From Micavibrio sp. UBA7689 (GTDB taxonomy: Bacteria; Pseudomonadota; Alphaproteobacteria; Micavibrionales; Micavibrionaceae): a DNA stretch of 34,185 nucleotides. Shown one piece after another: positions 7,165 to 15,475 of the stretch; position 1 is the first letter of the stretch; each line of letters begins with the position of its first letter. The translations under genes and the position numbers were made by a program. Location: the NCBI GenBank assembly GCA_002482805.1, contig DLGR01000037.1, positions 650 to 34,834 of the forward strand, written 5' to 3'. The notes under the pieces were generated by a model. The model was not told where the DNA came from, searched no databases, and saw only the letters and a list, made by a program, of their open reading frames with translations.

Positions 7165-8733
7165 ATGATCCAGATTCCAACTTGGAAACGCATCCTGATT
7201 ATCGGCGTGGTTGTTCTGTCCGTGCTTTTTGCCGCGCCGAACTTCATACCCAAAGACAAGCAGGATGAAATTCTCGGCAAATTGCCGTCGTGGATGCCGC
7301 ACAAGACGGTCAATCTGGGTCTGGATCTTCAAGGCGGCTCGCACATACTGCTTCAGGTCGATCTGGCTTCGGTGACGAAGCAGCGTTCGGACGATATTAT
7401 CTCTTCGTTGCGTCCCATCCTGCGTGAAAAGAAGATCGGTTATAAACGCCTTTCTACCATCACCACGGGTGGCGTTCGGGTGCAGTTGCGCGAACTCTCC
7501 GACGCCTCGGAAGTGACCAAAGCCATTCGTGCTATGGATAGCACTCTGTCCTTGCAAACCAACGGCGATATGATCGAAGGCACGTTCTCCGAAGCCGCCA
7601 TCAAAACAATTCAAGACGAAGTCATAAACCAATCGCTCGAAATCGTTCGACGCCGTATCGACGAGACGGGCACGAACGAACCGACCATTCAACGCCAAGG
7701 CGACGACCGTATCGTGGTGCAGCTGCCCGGTCTGGATAATCCGCAGCGTGTGAAAGATCTGCTCGGCAAAACGGCAAAACTTTCCTTCCATCTTGTGAAT
7801 ATGGATGTGGGCTCCAGCGATGTGAAAAACACCGGCGGTGACATGATCCTGCCGATGGTGGAAAGTCCCGGCGAAACGCTGGCGGTGAATCGTCAAGCCA
7901 TGCTGACCGGTGATATGCTCGTTGCCGCCGCTTACGCACCTGACCAGAACGGCCAATCCGCCGTGTCTTTCCGTTTCAATCCAGTCGGCACAAAAAAATT
8001 CTGCCAGCTTTCAAAGGACAACGTAAACCGTCTCTTCGCCATCGTGCTTGACAATGAAATCATTTCCGCGCCCGTGATCCGCGAACCGATCTGCGGCGGC
8101 TCGGGCCAGATTTCAGGCTCCTTCACCGTGAAGGAAGCCAACGACCTTGCCATCCTGCTCCGCGCGGGTGCTTTGCCTGCACCGTTGGCGATCATCGAAG
8201 AGCGTACCGTGGGCCCTTCTTTGGGCGCTGACTCGATCGAAGCAGGCAAGAAGGCCGCCATTCTCGGTTTGATACTCGTCTTCATTCTGATGATCGGCTC
8301 GTACTCTTTGTTCGGTATATTCTCTTGCATCGGGATGCTCGTAAACCTCGCCATCGTGTTTGCGCTTTTGTCCGTCATGCAAGCGACGCTAACCATGCCC
8401 GGTATCGCGGGTTTGATTTTGACCGTCTGTATGTCGGTCGATGCGAACGTTCTGATTTACGAACGTATCCGGGAAGAACTGCGCGAAGGCCGTTCCGCCG
8501 TATCCGCTATCGACAACGGCTTCCGCATGGCGTTTGCGACCATTACGGATTCCAACCTCACGCACATCTTCGCCGCGATCATTTTGTTTTCACTCGGCTC
8601 GGGTGCCATTAAAGGCTTTGCCGTCACGACGATCATCGGAACGGCGGCATCATTCTTTACGGCGCTTTCGGTCGTACGTTTGATGATTATTTACTGGATG
8701 GGCAAACGCAAGCTCACCACGCTGCCGGTATAA
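7165..8733 (+). CDS. secD: Protein translocase subunit SecD
   Basis: SecD, with SecF, uses the proton-motive force to help release exported proteins on the periplasmic side. The 522-residue protein has an N-terminal membrane helix (about 8-26), the periplasmic P1 region with NLGLDLQGGSHILLQVD, and IIRRRIDETG-type and VQLPGL motifs. A C-terminal bundle of five helices follows PSLGADSIEAGKKAA and includes the conserved SVDANVLIYERIREELREG. Length and motifs are complete. It follows yajC closely and precedes secF by 12 bases, forming one operon. Confidence 0.96.
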   Translation: MIQIPTWKRILIIGVVVLSVLFAAPNFIPKDKQDEILGKLPSWMPHKTVNLGLDLQGGSHILLQVDLASVTKQRSDDIISSLRPILREKKIGYKRLSTITTGGVRVQLRELSDASEVTKAIRAMDSTLSLQTNGDMIEGTFSEAAIKTIQDEVINQSLEIVRRRIDETGTNEPTIQRQGDDRIVVQLPGLDNPQRVKDLLGKTAKLSFHLVNMDVGSSDVKNTGGDMILPMVESPGETLAVNRQAMLTGDMLVAAAYAPDQNGQSAVSFRFNPVGTKKFCQLSKDNVNRLFAIVLDNEIISAPVIREPICGGSGQISGSFTVKEANDLAILLRAGALPAPLAIIEERTVGPSLGADSIEAGKKAAILGLILVFILMIGSYSLFGIFSCIGMLVNLAIVFALLSVMQATLTMPGIAGLILTVCMSVDANVLIYERIREELREGRSAVSAIDNGFRMAFATITDSNLTHIFAAIILFSLGSGAIKGFAVTTIIGTAASFFTALSVVRLMIIYWMGKRKLTTLPV

Positions 8734-8745
8734 AAGGATTACAAT

Positions 8746-9672
8746 ATGTGGACAGGCATTAAACTTATCCCCGACCATACGAAGATCGATTTTATCGGTT
8801 CGCGCTATATCGGCTTTGCCGTTACGGCGATCATGATCGTGGGGTCAATTTTTCTGCTGGCGACCAAAGGTCTGAACTACGGTATCGATTTCACGGGCGG
8901 CACGCTCATTGAAATTTCCACCGCAAAAACGCCCGATCTGGCGAGTTTACGCGAAGACCTCAATAATCTCGAGCTCGGCGATATTTCCATCCAGGAATTC
9001 GGCAATCCCAACAATCTTCTGATTCGCGTTCCCAATCAGGAAAGCGAAGATCCTGCTGTGCAAAAGGCGGCTGTGGATTCCGTGAAGGGAGAAATAGAAA
9101 AAGCCCATGCGGATGTGGATTACCGCCGCGTTGAATTCGTTGGTCCGCAGGTGGGTAAAGAATTGAAAGTGAAGGGCGTGGTAGCCGTTCTTGCCGCGAT
9201 GATCGGTATCATGGCCTATGTCTGGTTCCGTTTTGAATGGCAATTCGGTGTCGCCGCCGTTGTGACCCTCGCGCACGATGTCTTCGCCGTGCTGGGTTTC
9301 ATGGTGATCATGGGCCGTAGTTTCGATTTGTCGTCCTTGGCCGCGCTTTTGATGGTCGCAGGCTTTTCCATCAACGACACGGTGGTTATTTTCGACCGTA
9401 TCCGCGAGATGATGCGCAAATATCGCAAAAAGCCGATGTACGAAATCGCCAACCTCGCCATCAACGACACGCTGTCGCGTACTGTGATGACGTCCTTGGT
9501 CACGCTTCTTTCTCTGGTCGCGCTCGCTGTGTTCGGCGGGGAAGTGATCCGCGGATTTACCGAAGCCCTGCTGTTCGGCTTCGTCGTGGGAACCTATTCC
9601 TCTATCTACGTTGCTTCGGCGTTGCTCTTGTATCTGGGCCTGCGTCCCGCACTTGAGGAAAAACCCTCATAA
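8746..9672 (+). CDS. secF: Protein translocase subunit SecF
   Basis: SecF is the partner of SecD. The 308-residue protein has a first helix at about 23-43, the GIDFTGGTLIEI motif, a periplasmic region, and five C-terminal helices. These include the SINDTVVIFDRIREMMRK signature with the proton-path aspartate region. GGATTAC precedes the ATG in the 12-base gap after secD. It is complete and of normal length. The next gene is 71 bases downstream with its own ribosome-binding site. Confidence 0.96.
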   Translation: MWTGIKLIPDHTKIDFIGSRYIGFAVTAIMIVGSIFLLATKGLNYGIDFTGGTLIEISTAKTPDLASLREDLNNLELGDISIQEFGNPNNLLIRVPNQESEDPAVQKAAVDSVKGEIEKAHADVDYRRVEFVGPQVGKELKVKGVVAVLAAMIGIMAYVWFRFEWQFGVAAVVTLAHDVFAVLGFMVIMGRSFDLSSLAALLMVAGFSINDTVVIFDRIREMMRKYRKKPMYEIANLAINDTLSRTVMTSLVTLLSLVALAVFGGEVIRGFTEALLFGFVVGTYSSIYVASALLLYLGLRPALEEKPS

Positions 9673-9743
9673 ATCCGCGCCTTGGGTTGTTTTTTTGGCA
9701 AAACGCCGTTAGTTTTGGGGCGATATTCCAAAGGAGCCTTATT

Positions 9744-10631
9744 ATGACCCGTTTTTCCAAAACCATTCTCTTGCTGGGAACCGCCATTCTCGCGCTGAAC
9801 GCCTGTTCGACCAAAGGCCCCGGCGAAATCGGCTCCAAAGACGATATCGTTGTGAAGAACAACGGTTTGCCCCAAGCACAACAACAAGCGGCCGTGAAAG
9901 CCGAAGGCGAAGATTTCTCTTCCACGGTGGAACAAGCCGAAGCGATACCTACACCCGAAGTTGCGGCAGGCGAACCTTTGCCCGATACATCGCCTGCGAT
10001 GGAAACGGCTGTCGCACAACATGAAGCCGCCAAAGCGCCGATCCCGTCCGATGCCGCTTCGCCCGCGGACAAATCATCCGCGCCCGTGTCCGAACCCCGT
10101 CCTCTCGACAATGTTGCGCCGACAACGCCTGTCAATGAATCCGTAACGCCTCCGCCCGCAAACGCACCGGTGACGGCAACATCGCCTTCCGTACCGACAC
10201 CGACCGTTTCAGCTGCGGCGCCTGTTTATCCCGCGCCAACGCCTGCACCTGTGACAACTCCTGCACCCGCTACCGCGCCTGCACCGTCCGCGGCTTATCC
10301 ATTGGATCCAAACGCGCCGTATTCGCCTAAAGCCGTCGCCGCCGCTAATGCTGCCGCTGGTGTTGCGACGCCTGTCGTTCCCGCAGCGCCGACAACCACC
10401 ACAACAACGACACCTGCCGCCGTTACAGCAGGCGGAATCAATTTTGCCGATCCTGCCGTGATCCGTTCCGCCCAAGCTGCGTTGAAACAAAAAGGACTTT
10501 ATAAAGGTGCGGAATCCGGAATCGTCGATACGGAATTTTTGAACGCGCTTACGATTTATCAAGCGGGCAATCAATTGCCTGTAGGCGGTATCAACGAACC
10601 CACACTGCGTTATTTGGGCGTCATTGAATAA
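9744..10631 (+). CDS. Lipoprotein with Pro/Ala/Thr linker and peptidoglycan-binding-like domain
   Basis: This 295-residue predicted lipoprotein has a signal peptide ending LNAC (lipidated C21). Residues about 60-235 are a low-complexity, disordered stretch dominated by Pro, Ala and Thr, including a run of seven Thr. The last 55 residues look like a PG_binding_1 helical domain: IRSAQAALKQKGLYKGAESG, then a TLRYLGV-type end. I infer tethering to the outer membrane with the tip contacting peptidoglycan. The frame is open to 9687, but AAGGAGCC lies 6 bases before the ATG at 9744. It sits 71 bases after secF. The large opposite-strand frames here come from its biased composition. Confidence 0.8.
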   Translation: MTRFSKTILLLGTAILALNACSTKGPGEIGSKDDIVVKNNGLPQAQQQAAVKAEGEDFSSTVEQAEAIPTPEVAAGEPLPDTSPAMETAVAQHEAAKAPIPSDAASPADKSSAPVSEPRPLDNVAPTTPVNESVTPPPANAPVTATSPSVPTPTVSAAAPVYPAPTPAPVTTPAPATAPAPSAAYPLDPNAPYSPKAVAAANAAAGVATPVVPAAPTTTTTTTPAAVTAGGINFADPAVIRSAQAALKQKGLYKGAESGIVDTEFLNALTIYQAGNQLPVGGINEPTLRYLGVIE

Positions 10632-10643
10632 GGGCCGCAAATC

Positions 10644-11021
10644 ATGGATGTTACGCCGCTCGTTCCCGAAGGCCGCCAGATTATCCAAGGATATTCCGCG
10701 GGCGGATTTAAGGTGAGCGGTAAACCTTATGAAGGTCCAATCATTGTCACGCCGACCGGAACAATGCCGTGGAGCATAAACGGTTCGTTTTCGACACTGG
10801 GTGAGAATGATTTCGAAACACTGGCAGCCAACGCGAACGATCTTGATGTTGTTTTGTTGGGATCGGGGGCGAAAGGGGAGTTTTTCCCGCCCGCCTTGCG
10901 CGCCGCTCTTAAAAACCGCGGGCTTGTTGTGGAAACGATGGATACGGGCGCGGCTTGCCGCACTTATAATGTATTGATGGCCGAAGGGCGCAGGGTTGCT
11001 GCCGCACTTTTGCCGGTTTAA
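10644..11021 (+). CDS. Mth938/NDUFAF3-like domain protein
   Basis: The 125-residue protein matches the Mth938-like (DUF498/DUF598) family, single-domain proteins related to the mitochondrial complex I assembly factor NDUFAF3. Typical features are the start (PLVPEGRQIIQGYSAGGFKV), the middle (LDVVLLGSGAKGEFFPPALR) and the end (VETMDTGAACRTYNVLMAEG, then RRVAAALLPV). In many alphaproteobacteria it lies between secF and a squalene/phytoene-synthase-like gene. Here the latter is about 1.5 kb downstream, with terC and sodB between. A role in respiratory complex I assembly is inferred from the family and has not been shown for this protein. Confidence 0.85.
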   Translation: MDVTPLVPEGRQIIQGYSAGGFKVSGKPYEGPIIVTPTGTMPWSINGSFSTLGENDFETLAANANDLDVVLLGSGAKGEFFPPALRAALKNRGLVVETMDTGAACRTYNVLMAEGRRVAAALLPV

Positions 11022-11036
11022 CAAAGGAAAGAAGAA

Positions 11037-11771
11037 ATGGAACATTTAATCGCACTCGCCTCTAGTCCCGAAGCATGGGCTTCGTTACTAACTCTGACGG
11101 TTCTCGAAATCGTGCTCGGGATCGATAACATCATTTTTATTTCTATTATTGCGGCGAAGTTACCGGCCAAACAGCAAGCAAAAGCACGCACTATAGGCCT
11201 GATGCTGGCACTCATCATGCGTATCGTTCTTCTGATGCTGATCTTCTGGATCGCACATTTGACCGCGCCGTTGTTCAGCATTCTCGGCAATGAAATTTCG
11301 TGGCGGGATATCATCCTTATCGGTGGGGGCTTGTTCCTTCTTGTTAAGGGAACGATGGAGATTCACCACACGGTGGAAGGCGCCGAAGGCGAACAGACTG
11401 TAGGCCTTAAACAGGTCACGTTCGGCGCGGTTCTCGCACAGATCGCCATTCTCGATATCGTTTTCTCGCTGGATTCCGTTATCACAGCTGTGGGTATGGC
11501 CGACGAACGGAGCATCATGGTGGCGGCTGTTATCATAGCCATCGGTGTTATGTTGTTCGCAGCGAAACCTGTGTCCGATTTCGTCAATGCACATCCGACA
11601 GTAAAGATGCTCGCGCTGTCGTTCCTGCTCCTGGTGGGTATGGCGTTGATCGCGGATGGGTTCGATGTTCATATTCCGCGCGGCTATCTCTATTTTGCGG
11701 TGGCATTCTCTCTTGGTGTCGAATGCCTCAATCTTTGGGTTAAAAAGAAATCAGATAAGAAAAAGAAGTAA
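11037..11771 (+). CDS. TerC family integral membrane protein
   Basis: This 244-residue protein has about seven predicted membrane helices. The TerC hallmarks are LEIVLGIDNIIFISI near residues 22-36 and the mirror motif ILDIVFSLDSVITAVGMADE in the second half; their membrane aspartates are thought to handle metal ions. The C-terminus is a short Lys-rich tail (KKKSDKKKK). Family members are linked to tellurite resistance or manganese efflux and metalation of exported proteins, but the exact substrate here is unknown. AAAGGAAAGAAG lies just before the ATG, 15 bases after the Mth938-like gene. A strong terminator follows. Confidence 0.9.
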   Translation: MEHLIALASSPEAWASLLTLTVLEIVLGIDNIIFISIIAAKLPAKQQAKARTIGLMLALIMRIVLLMLIFWIAHLTAPLFSILGNEISWRDIILIGGGLFLLVKGTMEIHHTVEGAEGEQTVGLKQVTFGAVLAQIAILDIVFSLDSVITAVGMADERSIMVAAVIIAIGVMLFAAKPVSDFVNAHPTVKMLALSFLLLVGMALIADGFDVHIPRGYLYFAVAFSLGVECLNLWVKKKSDKKKK

Positions 11772-11772
11772 A

Positions 11773-11800
11773 AAAAAGGCCGGATCATCCGGCCTTTTTC
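11773..11800. terminator. Bidirectional rho-independent terminator
   Basis: AAAAAGGCCGGA-TCA-TCCGGCCTTTTT forms a long GC-rich stem with A and T tracts on either side. It works in both directions and serves the convergent TerC-family gene and sodB. Confidence 0.9.
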
Positions 11801-11814
11801 TTTAATACAGTGAT

Positions 11815-12441
11815 TTATGCAGCGATTTTCATAGGCCCTTTTTCGTATAGCTCTGCCACGTAATCCCAATTGATGAGACTGTCTACGAACGCTTCTAGGT
11901 ATTTAGGGCGGGCGTTGCGGTAATCGATATAGTAGGAATGTTCCCACACATCCACACCGAGAAGGGCGGTCTTGCCGAGCACGACAGGGTTTTCACCGTT
12001 AGGGGTTTTGACGATTTCCAATTTCCCCGAGGCATTGTCCATGGCAAGCCATGCCCAGCCGGAGCCGAACTGTGTTGTGCCTGCTTCGATGAATTTCTTT
12101 TTGAAACCTTCGAAACCTTCGAGGTCTTTCGTGATCTGCGCTTCGAGCTTGCCGGGCAGTTTGTTACCGCCACCGCCTTTTTTCATCCAGTGCCAGAAAT
12201 GTATATGGTTGAAATGCTGGCCCAGTTGGTTGAACAGACCGGCTTTGGATTTGTCCTTGAACGCCGCGACCATCGCTTCTTCGAGGGAAAGGTTTTCAAG
12301 CCCTGTCCCCGCGATCAACTCGTTCGCCTTCGTCACATAGGCTTGGTGGTGCTTGTCGTGGTGGAATTCAAGGGTTTCCTTGGACATGTAAGGGCCCAGC
12401 GCGTCATAGGCGTAGGGCAGTTCGGGAAGGGTAAAGGCCAT
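11815..12441 (-). CDS. sodB: Iron superoxide dismutase
   Basis: The enzyme dismutates superoxide to oxygen and hydrogen peroxide in the cytoplasm. The metal ligands are visible as H27 (LEFHHDKHH), H79 (QHFNHIHFW), D164 and H168 (DVWEHSYYIDYRNARP). Glutamine Q75, four residues before H79, is the iron-type feature; manganese enzymes usually have Gly there. No export signal is present, and the 208-residue length is normal. AGGAGAT precedes the ATG. It faces terC across a shared terminator and diverges from the NDUFAF6-like gene over 85 bases. Confidence 0.95.
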   Translation of the reverse strand: MAFTLPELPYAYDALGPYMSKETLEFHHDKHHQAYVTKANELIAGTGLENLSLEEAMVAAFKDKSKAGLFNQLGQHFNHIHFWHWMKKGGGGNKLPGKLEAQITKDLEGFEGFKKKFIEAGTTQFGSGWAWLAMDNASGKLEIVKTPNGENPVVLGKTALLGVDVWEHSYYIDYRNARPKYLEAFVDSLINWDYVAELYEKGPMKIAA

Positions 12442-12526
12442 AACTAATATCTCCTGCTTTGCGGATTGGTTCTAAAATGCTAACGCTTAAACTATAGATT
12501 TTGTTCAGTTTCTCAAGGGGGACTAA

Positions 12527-13321
12527 TTGTTCTATAACGCCCGCTTTCTGGCCGCCGACCTACAAAAAGCTGATCCCGATCGCTTTTTGCTTAGTCTCTT
12601 TGCGCCCGCGGATAAGAGAACGGCTGTGCAGGCGTTGTTTCTGGTCAACCATGAAATCGCCAAAACGCGGTCCGTGGTGTCCGATACACGCCTCGGGCAG
12701 ATTCGTTTGCAATGGTGGCGCGACCGCATTTCCGAAATCTATGCGGGGAAGGACGGTGGACAGATTCCCGTGTTATCCATACTCGCGCCCGTTATCCACG
12801 AGAAGGGACTGCCACAGGACTTGTTCGACCAACTCACCTATGCCCGCGAATTCGATCTGGAAGATGTTCCACCCGCGTCGATCGACGGTTTGAAGAAATA
12901 TGCGGCGTTCACAACCGCGCCATTGAACGCTTTGGCGCTCAAAATTCTCGGTGAAAATGCTGATGAAGATGAAATTGGCGGAATTTCAACGAATTTCGGT
13001 GTGTATGAATCGCTACGCGCGGTTCCACATATGCTCTCCCAAGGCCGCGTGATGTTGCCCGATGATCTTCTGCGCGTAAAAAACCTTTCCGCCCAAAAGA
13101 TATTGGATTTCAATCATAAGAAAGAGATTGTTGAAATTATTGGGAGCATTTCAAATGCGATATCGCCGTATCGTAATCCCAAAACACGTTTCCTCAAACT
13201 TCAGGAAAGAATGGCGTGGATTTATTTGAATCGATTGAAGAAAAATAACTTTGATCTCTTTTTGCCGAAAATGCAGATAAATCCAGCGTTTTTAGAGCTG
13301 CGTCTGGCGCTGGTGCATTAG
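12527..13321 (+). CDS. Squalene/phytoene synthase family protein (NDUFAF6-like)
   Basis: The 264-residue protein belongs to the squalene/phytoene synthase superfamily, in the branch related to the mitochondrial complex I assembly factor NDUFAF6. It shows DPDRFLLSLFAPADKR, then NHEIAKTRSVVSD and LGQIRLQWWRD (about residues 15-70), and later FGVYESLRAVPHMLSQGRV. The Asp-rich prenyl-diphosphate motifs of true synthases are not evident, so an assembly-factor-like role fits better than carotenoid or hopanoid synthesis. The start is TTG at 12527 with AGGGGG about 6 bases upstream. The stop overlaps the convergent hydrolase stop by 3 bases. Confidence 0.85.
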   Translation: MFYNARFLAADLQKADPDRFLLSLFAPADKRTAVQALFLVNHEIAKTRSVVSDTRLGQIRLQWWRDRISEIYAGKDGGQIPVLSILAPVIHEKGLPQDLFDQLTYAREFDLEDVPPASIDGLKKYAAFTTAPLNALALKILGENADEDEIGGISTNFGVYESLRAVPHMLSQGRVMLPDDLLRVKNLSAQKILDFNHKKEIVEIIGSISNAISPYRNPKTRFLKLQERMAWIYLNRLKKNNFDLFLPKMQINPAFLELRLALVH

Positions 13322-13983
13322 ATTTCGTGCAAGAAGCTTCCGTTCTCCAAAAAATGGATGACTTGAGACACGGAGCGCTCGAGCAAAAATGAATGCGACA
13401 TGCGTATCGTAATGTGATCCTTCAGGCCGTCGATTTTGGTGCTCGAAAGTGCAACGAGCCCGTCATGCACCCTGGTTTTTTTCATCACATGTAAAAAAAG
13501 CGGATATTCGTATCCGCGTGAACCGGCAATGACGCCAACCTCAAGACGGTCGGGAAGGGCGTGGTTCAGGTCGCGTCTGTAGTGGGTTGTCAGTTGCCCG
13601 CCCGCAGGGCCGAAGACGAATTTATAAAGCGCGTTTCGGTGCAGGTAATCCGCGACTTCGCTGCCGCGGAACGGCGGGGCAATAAAGACGGCGCGCCCGA
13701 TTCTATCGAGTTTCGCTGTGTTAAGGGTTTGAAGACTGACAAGACAGCCCATCGAATGGGCGACGAAATGGATTTTCTCGATATTATCGGGAATAACACC
13801 ATCAAGCTTTTTCGCAACAAATGCTGCACAGCTCTCGATATCGTTACGCAAAGACGGATAGGCAAGATTTAGGGTTTTATATCCCGCACGTTTGAGGCTG
13901 AATTCCAAATACGCCATGCGCAATCTGGACATGCCGATCCCGTGCAATATAACCACCAATTCTTGGCGGGATTGCGCGTTCAT
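13318..13983 (-). CDS. Alpha/beta hydrolase fold protein
   Basis: This 221-residue single-domain hydrolase of the lipase/esterase type contains the oxyanion region VVILHGIGMSRLRM near the start and the nucleophile elbow VAHSMGCLVSLQ (a GxSxG variant with Ala at the first position). It also has D in VHDGLVALSST and a late HSFLL histidine that could complete the triad. No signal peptide is seen. The substrate is unknown; triacylglycerol-lipase-like proteins of this short type are common in proteobacteria. Its ATG overlaps the trmFO stop in ATGA, so the two are translationally coupled. Confidence 0.82.
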   Translation of the reverse strand: MNAQSRQELVVILHGIGMSRLRMAYLEFSLKRAGYKTLNLAYPSLRNDIESCAAFVAKKLDGVIPDNIEKIHFVAHSMGCLVSLQTLNTAKLDRIGRAVFIAPPFRGSEVADYLHRNALYKFVFGPAGGQLTTHYRRDLNHALPDRLEVGVIAGSRGYEYPLFLHVMKKTRVHDGLVALSSTKIDGLKDHITIRMSHSFLLERSVSQVIHFLENGSFLHEI

Positions 13984-15350
13984 GCAGCTTTGGCTGCGGT
14001 GAATTGCTGCAACCAGTTGTCGATGTCATTAATGGCGCGCAAAGCGAGCATTTTTTTGCGCTCACGCCCGCGTTCTTTTCCGCGCACATGGGTGGGCTCA
14101 TCGATGGGCGGGAACAGCCCGAAATTAACATTCATCGGCTGGAACGTGTCCGCGTTACCGCCGCCCGTGATGTGCGCGAGGATGGAGCCCATGGCTGTTG
14201 TGTGTGGGGGCGGCGTCATAGATACGCCCAAACGCTCGCACGCCGCGAATCTTCCTGCCATGATTCCGACGGCTGCCGACTCGACATAGCCTTCGCATCC
14301 TGTGATCTGACCTGCAAAGCGCAGACGCGGCATCGCCTTCATCTGCAGTGAACCGTTCAGCAGGCGTGGTGAGTTGATAAAGGTGTTCCGGTGCAGGCCG
14401 CCGAGACGCGCGAACTCCGCATTCTGGAGCCCGGGGATCATGCGAAACACGCGGGTCTGTTCGGCGTATTTCATTTTGGTCTGGAAGCCGACCATGTTGT
14501 AGAGCGTGCCCAGCGCATTGTCCTGACGCAGCTGGATCACGGCGTGGCAGCGGGCGTTGGTGCGCGGGTCCGTAAGGCCGACAGGCTTCATCGGGCCATA
14601 GCGTAGCGTATCTACACCACGTGACGCCATAACCTCGATCGGCATGCAGCCTTCGAAGTAGGGCGTGTTGGATTCCCATTCCTTGAATTCGGTTTTTTCA
14701 GATGCCAAAAGCTCAGCAATAAAAGCCTCATACTGTTCTTTGTTCATCGGACAGTTGATGTAATCGGAACCCGTACCCGCAGGCCCTGATTTATCGTAGC
14801 GTGACTGCATCCACGCGATATCGAAGTCGATGGAGTCCTTGTGCACGATAGGGGCTATGGCATCGAAGAAAGCGAGCTGCTCCTCGCCGCCGATGCTTTG
14901 AACCTTCTTGGCAAGCTCGACAGAGGTGAGGGGACCCGTTGCGACGATGACACTGTCCCAGTCATCGGGTGGAAATTCAATATGCTCGCGCCGTATCGAT
15001 ATCAGCGGATGACTCGTTAGTTTTTCTGTGACTCCTTGGGAAAATGCATCGCGGTCCACGGCCAGTGCGCCGCCCGCGGGTACGGCTGATTTATCGCCTT
15101 CGGCCATGATTAATGATCCGGCGCGTCTCATTTCTTCGTGGAGCAGCCCGACCGCGTTGTAATGCACGTCGTCGGAACGGAAAGAGTTGGAGCAGACCAA
15201 CTCTGCGCACCCGTCGGTCTTGTGTGCGTCCGTCATGCGCACGCCGCGCATCTCGTGAAGGACGACAGGCACGCCCATCTGAGCCACTTGCCATGCGGCT
15301 TCGGAGCCCGCAAGGCCTGCGCCGATAATATGTACAGGTTTCAATGTCAT
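13980..15350 (-). CDS. trmFO: tRNA (uracil-5-)-methyltransferase TrmFO
   Basis: This folate- and FAD-dependent enzyme makes 5-methyluridine at tRNA position 54. The 456-residue protein has the N-terminal FAD motif GAGLAG (G10-G15) within HIIGAGLAGSEAAWQ. The family signatures CAELVCSNSFRSD, PAGGALAVDRDAFS and GRFAACERLG are also present, with GYVESAAVGIMAGRF forming the second nucleotide-binding part. It is complete. The start ATG at 15350 has no strong ribosome-binding site. The stop overlaps the downstream hydrolase start by 4 bases. The methyl donor is methylenetetrahydrofolate, which the glycine cleavage operon in this window also supplies. Confidence 0.95.
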   Translation of the reverse strand: MTLKPVHIIGAGLAGSEAAWQVAQMGVPVVLHEMRGVRMTDAHKTDGCAELVCSNSFRSDDVHYNAVGLLHEEMRRAGSLIMAEGDKSAVPAGGALAVDRDAFSQGVTEKLTSHPLISIRREHIEFPPDDWDSVIVATGPLTSVELAKKVQSIGGEEQLAFFDAIAPIVHKDSIDFDIAWMQSRYDKSGPAGTGSDYINCPMNKEQYEAFIAELLASEKTEFKEWESNTPYFEGCMPIEVMASRGVDTLRYGPMKPVGLTDPRTNARCHAVIQLRQDNALGTLYNMVGFQTKMKYAEQTRVFRMIPGLQNAEFARLGGLHRNTFINSPRLLNGSLQMKAMPRLRFAGQITGCEGYVESAAVGIMAGRFAACERLGVSMTPPPHTTAMGSILAHITGGGNADTFQPMNVNFGLFPPIDEPTHVRGKERGRERKKMLALRAINDIDNWLQQFTAAKAA

Positions 15351-15475
15351 GTCGGGTTTATCTCATTTTTTGTATGCAAAATCCAGTATCGAAAATGGCC
15401 CCAGAATACTCTTGGAGAAGCCGCAAATAATTAATAGAATGGGTGTATCGAAATATTACAGCACGAAAGACCACC

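Noticed and set aside
7081..7956. 291-codon minus-strand frame opposite yajC/secD
   Set aside because: It is a shadow of conserved secD and has no family features.
10209..11045. 278-codon minus-strand frame with Cys/Gly/Arg-rich repeats
   Set aside because: It lies opposite the Pro/Ala/Thr lipoprotein and the Mth938-like gene. The repeats are the complement of the low-complexity codons.
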